Of a stretch of DNA of 64,000 nt, positions 63,171 to 64,000 are shown one piece after another (the stretch's first letter is position 1; each line of letters opens with the position of its first letter). Under the pieces are notes generated by a model, which made no database searches, was not told the origin of the DNA, and saw only the letters and a list, made by a program, of their open reading frames with translations. Both the position numbers and the translations under genes were made by a program. The DNA is taken from the NCBI RefSeq assembly GCF_003073175.1, contig NZ_QBBX01000017.1, positions 1-64,000 of the forward strand, given 5' to 3'. The DNA comes from Peribacillus acanthi. GTDB taxonomy: Bacteria; Bacillota; Bacilli; Bacillales; DSM-1321.

Positions 63171-63386
63171 TCACCTCTCCATCAGATATTCTGTTATTTC
63201 ATTAAGGATTGCAAAATACTCCTCTTCGCTGTCAGGTTCATCAAATCCGTAATCCTTAATTTGTATAGACGGTATTTGTTGTAGCCATTCTCGAATATCA
63301 TCGTCAAGTTCCACATCTTCAAATGGGAATACTTTCATCAATTCGGTAATACCCGCATCCTTTTCCTGCTCAAATACATTGCTCAT
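63171..63386 (-). CDS. Unrecognised acidic 71-aa protein
   Basis: A strongly acidic helical protein (FEDVELDDDIREWLQQIP, FDEPDSEEEYFAILNE). AAGGAGGATTTAAG precedes ATG, a strong ribosome binding site. Part of the overlapping operon. Confidence 0.5.
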   Translation of the reverse strand: MSNVFEQEKDAGITELMKVFPFEDVELDDDIREWLQQIPSIQIKDYGFDEPDSEEEYFAILNEITEYLMER

Positions 63387-63407
63387 TCTTAAATCCTCCT
63401 TATCTCT

Positions 63408-63467
63408 TTATTCATCATCGTCCATTAAGTAGTAAACAGCCCTGTCTATCACATCCACGAAACTCAT
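63408..63467 (-). CDS. Possible 19-aa peptide
   Basis: ATG overlaps the stop of the 67-aa gene (ATGA). The peptide is MSFVDVIDRAVYYLMDDDE. It could be a coupling peptide or chance. Confidence 0.3.
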   Translation of the reverse strand: MSFVDVIDRAVYYLMDDDE

Positions 63468-63667
63468 TCCAATGTATTTAAAGGCGTGTAGATTTCTTCA
63501 ATAACTCCTGCCTTGTTAAGTTCTTTAGAAACAACATGTATCCACTGTTCATACACTTGGACCTGGATACGTGGTTCTATACTTCTAAAAAATTGTTCCA
63601 TCCCATATCTCCCGTATATATCTCGGATGATTTCTCTGACAATGGAAACAGCCAATTTTTCATCCAT
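63464..63667 (-). CDS. Unrecognised 67-aa protein
   Basis: A helical protein (LAVSIVREIIRDIYGRYGMEQFF, IQVQVYEQWIHVVSKELNK). AGGGGGTG precedes ATG. No family recognised. Confidence 0.5.
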   Translation of the reverse strand: MDEKLAVSIVREIIRDIYGRYGMEQFFRSIEPRIQVQVYEQWIHVVSKELNKAGVIEEIYTPLNTLE

Positions 63668-63702
63668 AAATTAGTCACCCCCTTTTGAATACACAACTTT
63701 AA

Positions 63703-63831
63703 CTACATCAAAAAGAAAACTTTTACGTAATACCCAATGACTAAAGCAACAGCAATTGATAGTACGTCTCCAATTAATTCAATAGAAAGATTTTGTAAGG
63801 ATTCTTTCAACTTTGTTTTAATCAGTAACAT
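63703..63831 (-). CDS. 42-aa small membrane protein
   Basis: MLLIKTKLKESLQNLS is followed by a hydrophobic helix (ELIGDVLSIAVALVIGYYV) and KVFFLM. AAAGGAG precedes ATG at eight bases. Probably first gene of the operon. Small membrane proteins at the head of such units may act as toxins or anchors. Confidence 0.55.
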   Translation of the reverse strand: MLLIKTKLKESLQNLSIELIGDVLSIAVALVIGYYVKVFFLM

Positions 63832-63874
63832 TCTATTTTCTCCTTTCAAATTGAGTTTGGAAACAAACACAATG

Positions 63875-63903
63875 AAAAACGCCCAGTCCTATGACTGAGC
63901 GTT
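63875..63903 (-). terminator. Intrinsic terminator of an upstream gene outside the window
   Basis: AACGCTCAGTC and GACTGGGCGTT pair with one G-U, followed by TTTTTC on the minus strand. The gene it ends is beyond 64000. Confidence 0.75.
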
Positions 63904-64000
63904 CATTGTATAAAATATGGAATTTTTGCAAAATCACAATATGTCTTCATATTGCCCATCCTTATTTACATTAATTGTATTACTTTAAGTTCATCATAAT

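Noticed and set aside
1-64000. CRISPR arrays, tRNA or rRNA genes
   Set aside because: No regular spaced repeats, tRNA cloverleaf ends or rRNA core sequences were seen on reading both strands.

Overview
The window looks like part of a Bacillaceae chromosome (low-GC Firmicute). DNA is AT-rich. Genes have strong AGGAGG-type ribosome binding sites with frequent TTG and GTG starts. Recognisable families are typical of Bacillus and relatives: S66 peptidase, DUF3445 N-demethylase, DUF4275, DUF3885, DUF1835. No rRNA, tRNA or CRISPR array was found.

Layout. 0.1-6.6 kb looks like ordinary chromosome: an LD-carboxypeptidase/MccF-like peptidase with a metallopeptidase-like lipoprotein, a coupled three-gene heme-dependent N-demethylase operon, and a yellow/royal-jelly-type beta-propeller protein. 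6.6-16.9 kb is an accessory block of small immunity-like genes (DUF4275, CPCC, DUF3885, DUF4279, DUF5071, DMP19-like, DUF1835), an ABC-type ATPase and an AraC regulator. 17.1-23.0 kb is a complete Tn7-like transposition module (tnsA-tnsB-tnsC-tnsD/tniQ, all on the minus strand). 23.3-34 kb has a tyrosine recombinase, a NERD protein, clusters of unrecognised small proteins, two decayed genes, a four-helix-bundle protein and a plasmid-like helicase between two long non-coding stretches. 34.1-45.4 kb is a defence island: a complete QatABCD anti-phage system followed by a Type I restriction-modification system (hsdR-hsdM-hsdS). 45.5-53 kb holds unrecognised genes, including two nuclease-like proteins, coupled HTH genes and an XRE regulator. 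53.2-61.9 kb is a second immunity-like block. 62-64 kb is a tightly overlapping operon of very small unrecognised genes.

The two immunity-like blocks are paralogous. The same 231-aa gene, DUF3885 gene and DUF1835 gene occur in the same order and orientation at 9.3-13.8 kb and 57.3-60.0 kb. Each block ends near a nearly identical 26-bp sequence in front of a plus-strand gene. The transposase, Qat and restriction genes therefore lie between two divergent direct repeats.

The most interesting candidate for something undescribed is at 10.78-11.23 kb. A 14-codon upstream ORF with a near-perfect Shine-Dalgarno overlaps a predicted RNA fold. In that fold the loop of a long hairpin can pair with the ribosome binding site of an 86-aa cysteine-containing basic protein, and the initiation region is closed by a 9-bp stem ending one base before the AUG. 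Two alternative pairings of the same GCCTG segment are possible, as expected for translational attenuation. The whole unit seems to be missing from the paralogous locus at 58.77 kb, so it may be an inserted cassette. All functional statements rest on reading the sequence and recalled family knowledge; no database search or folding program was run.
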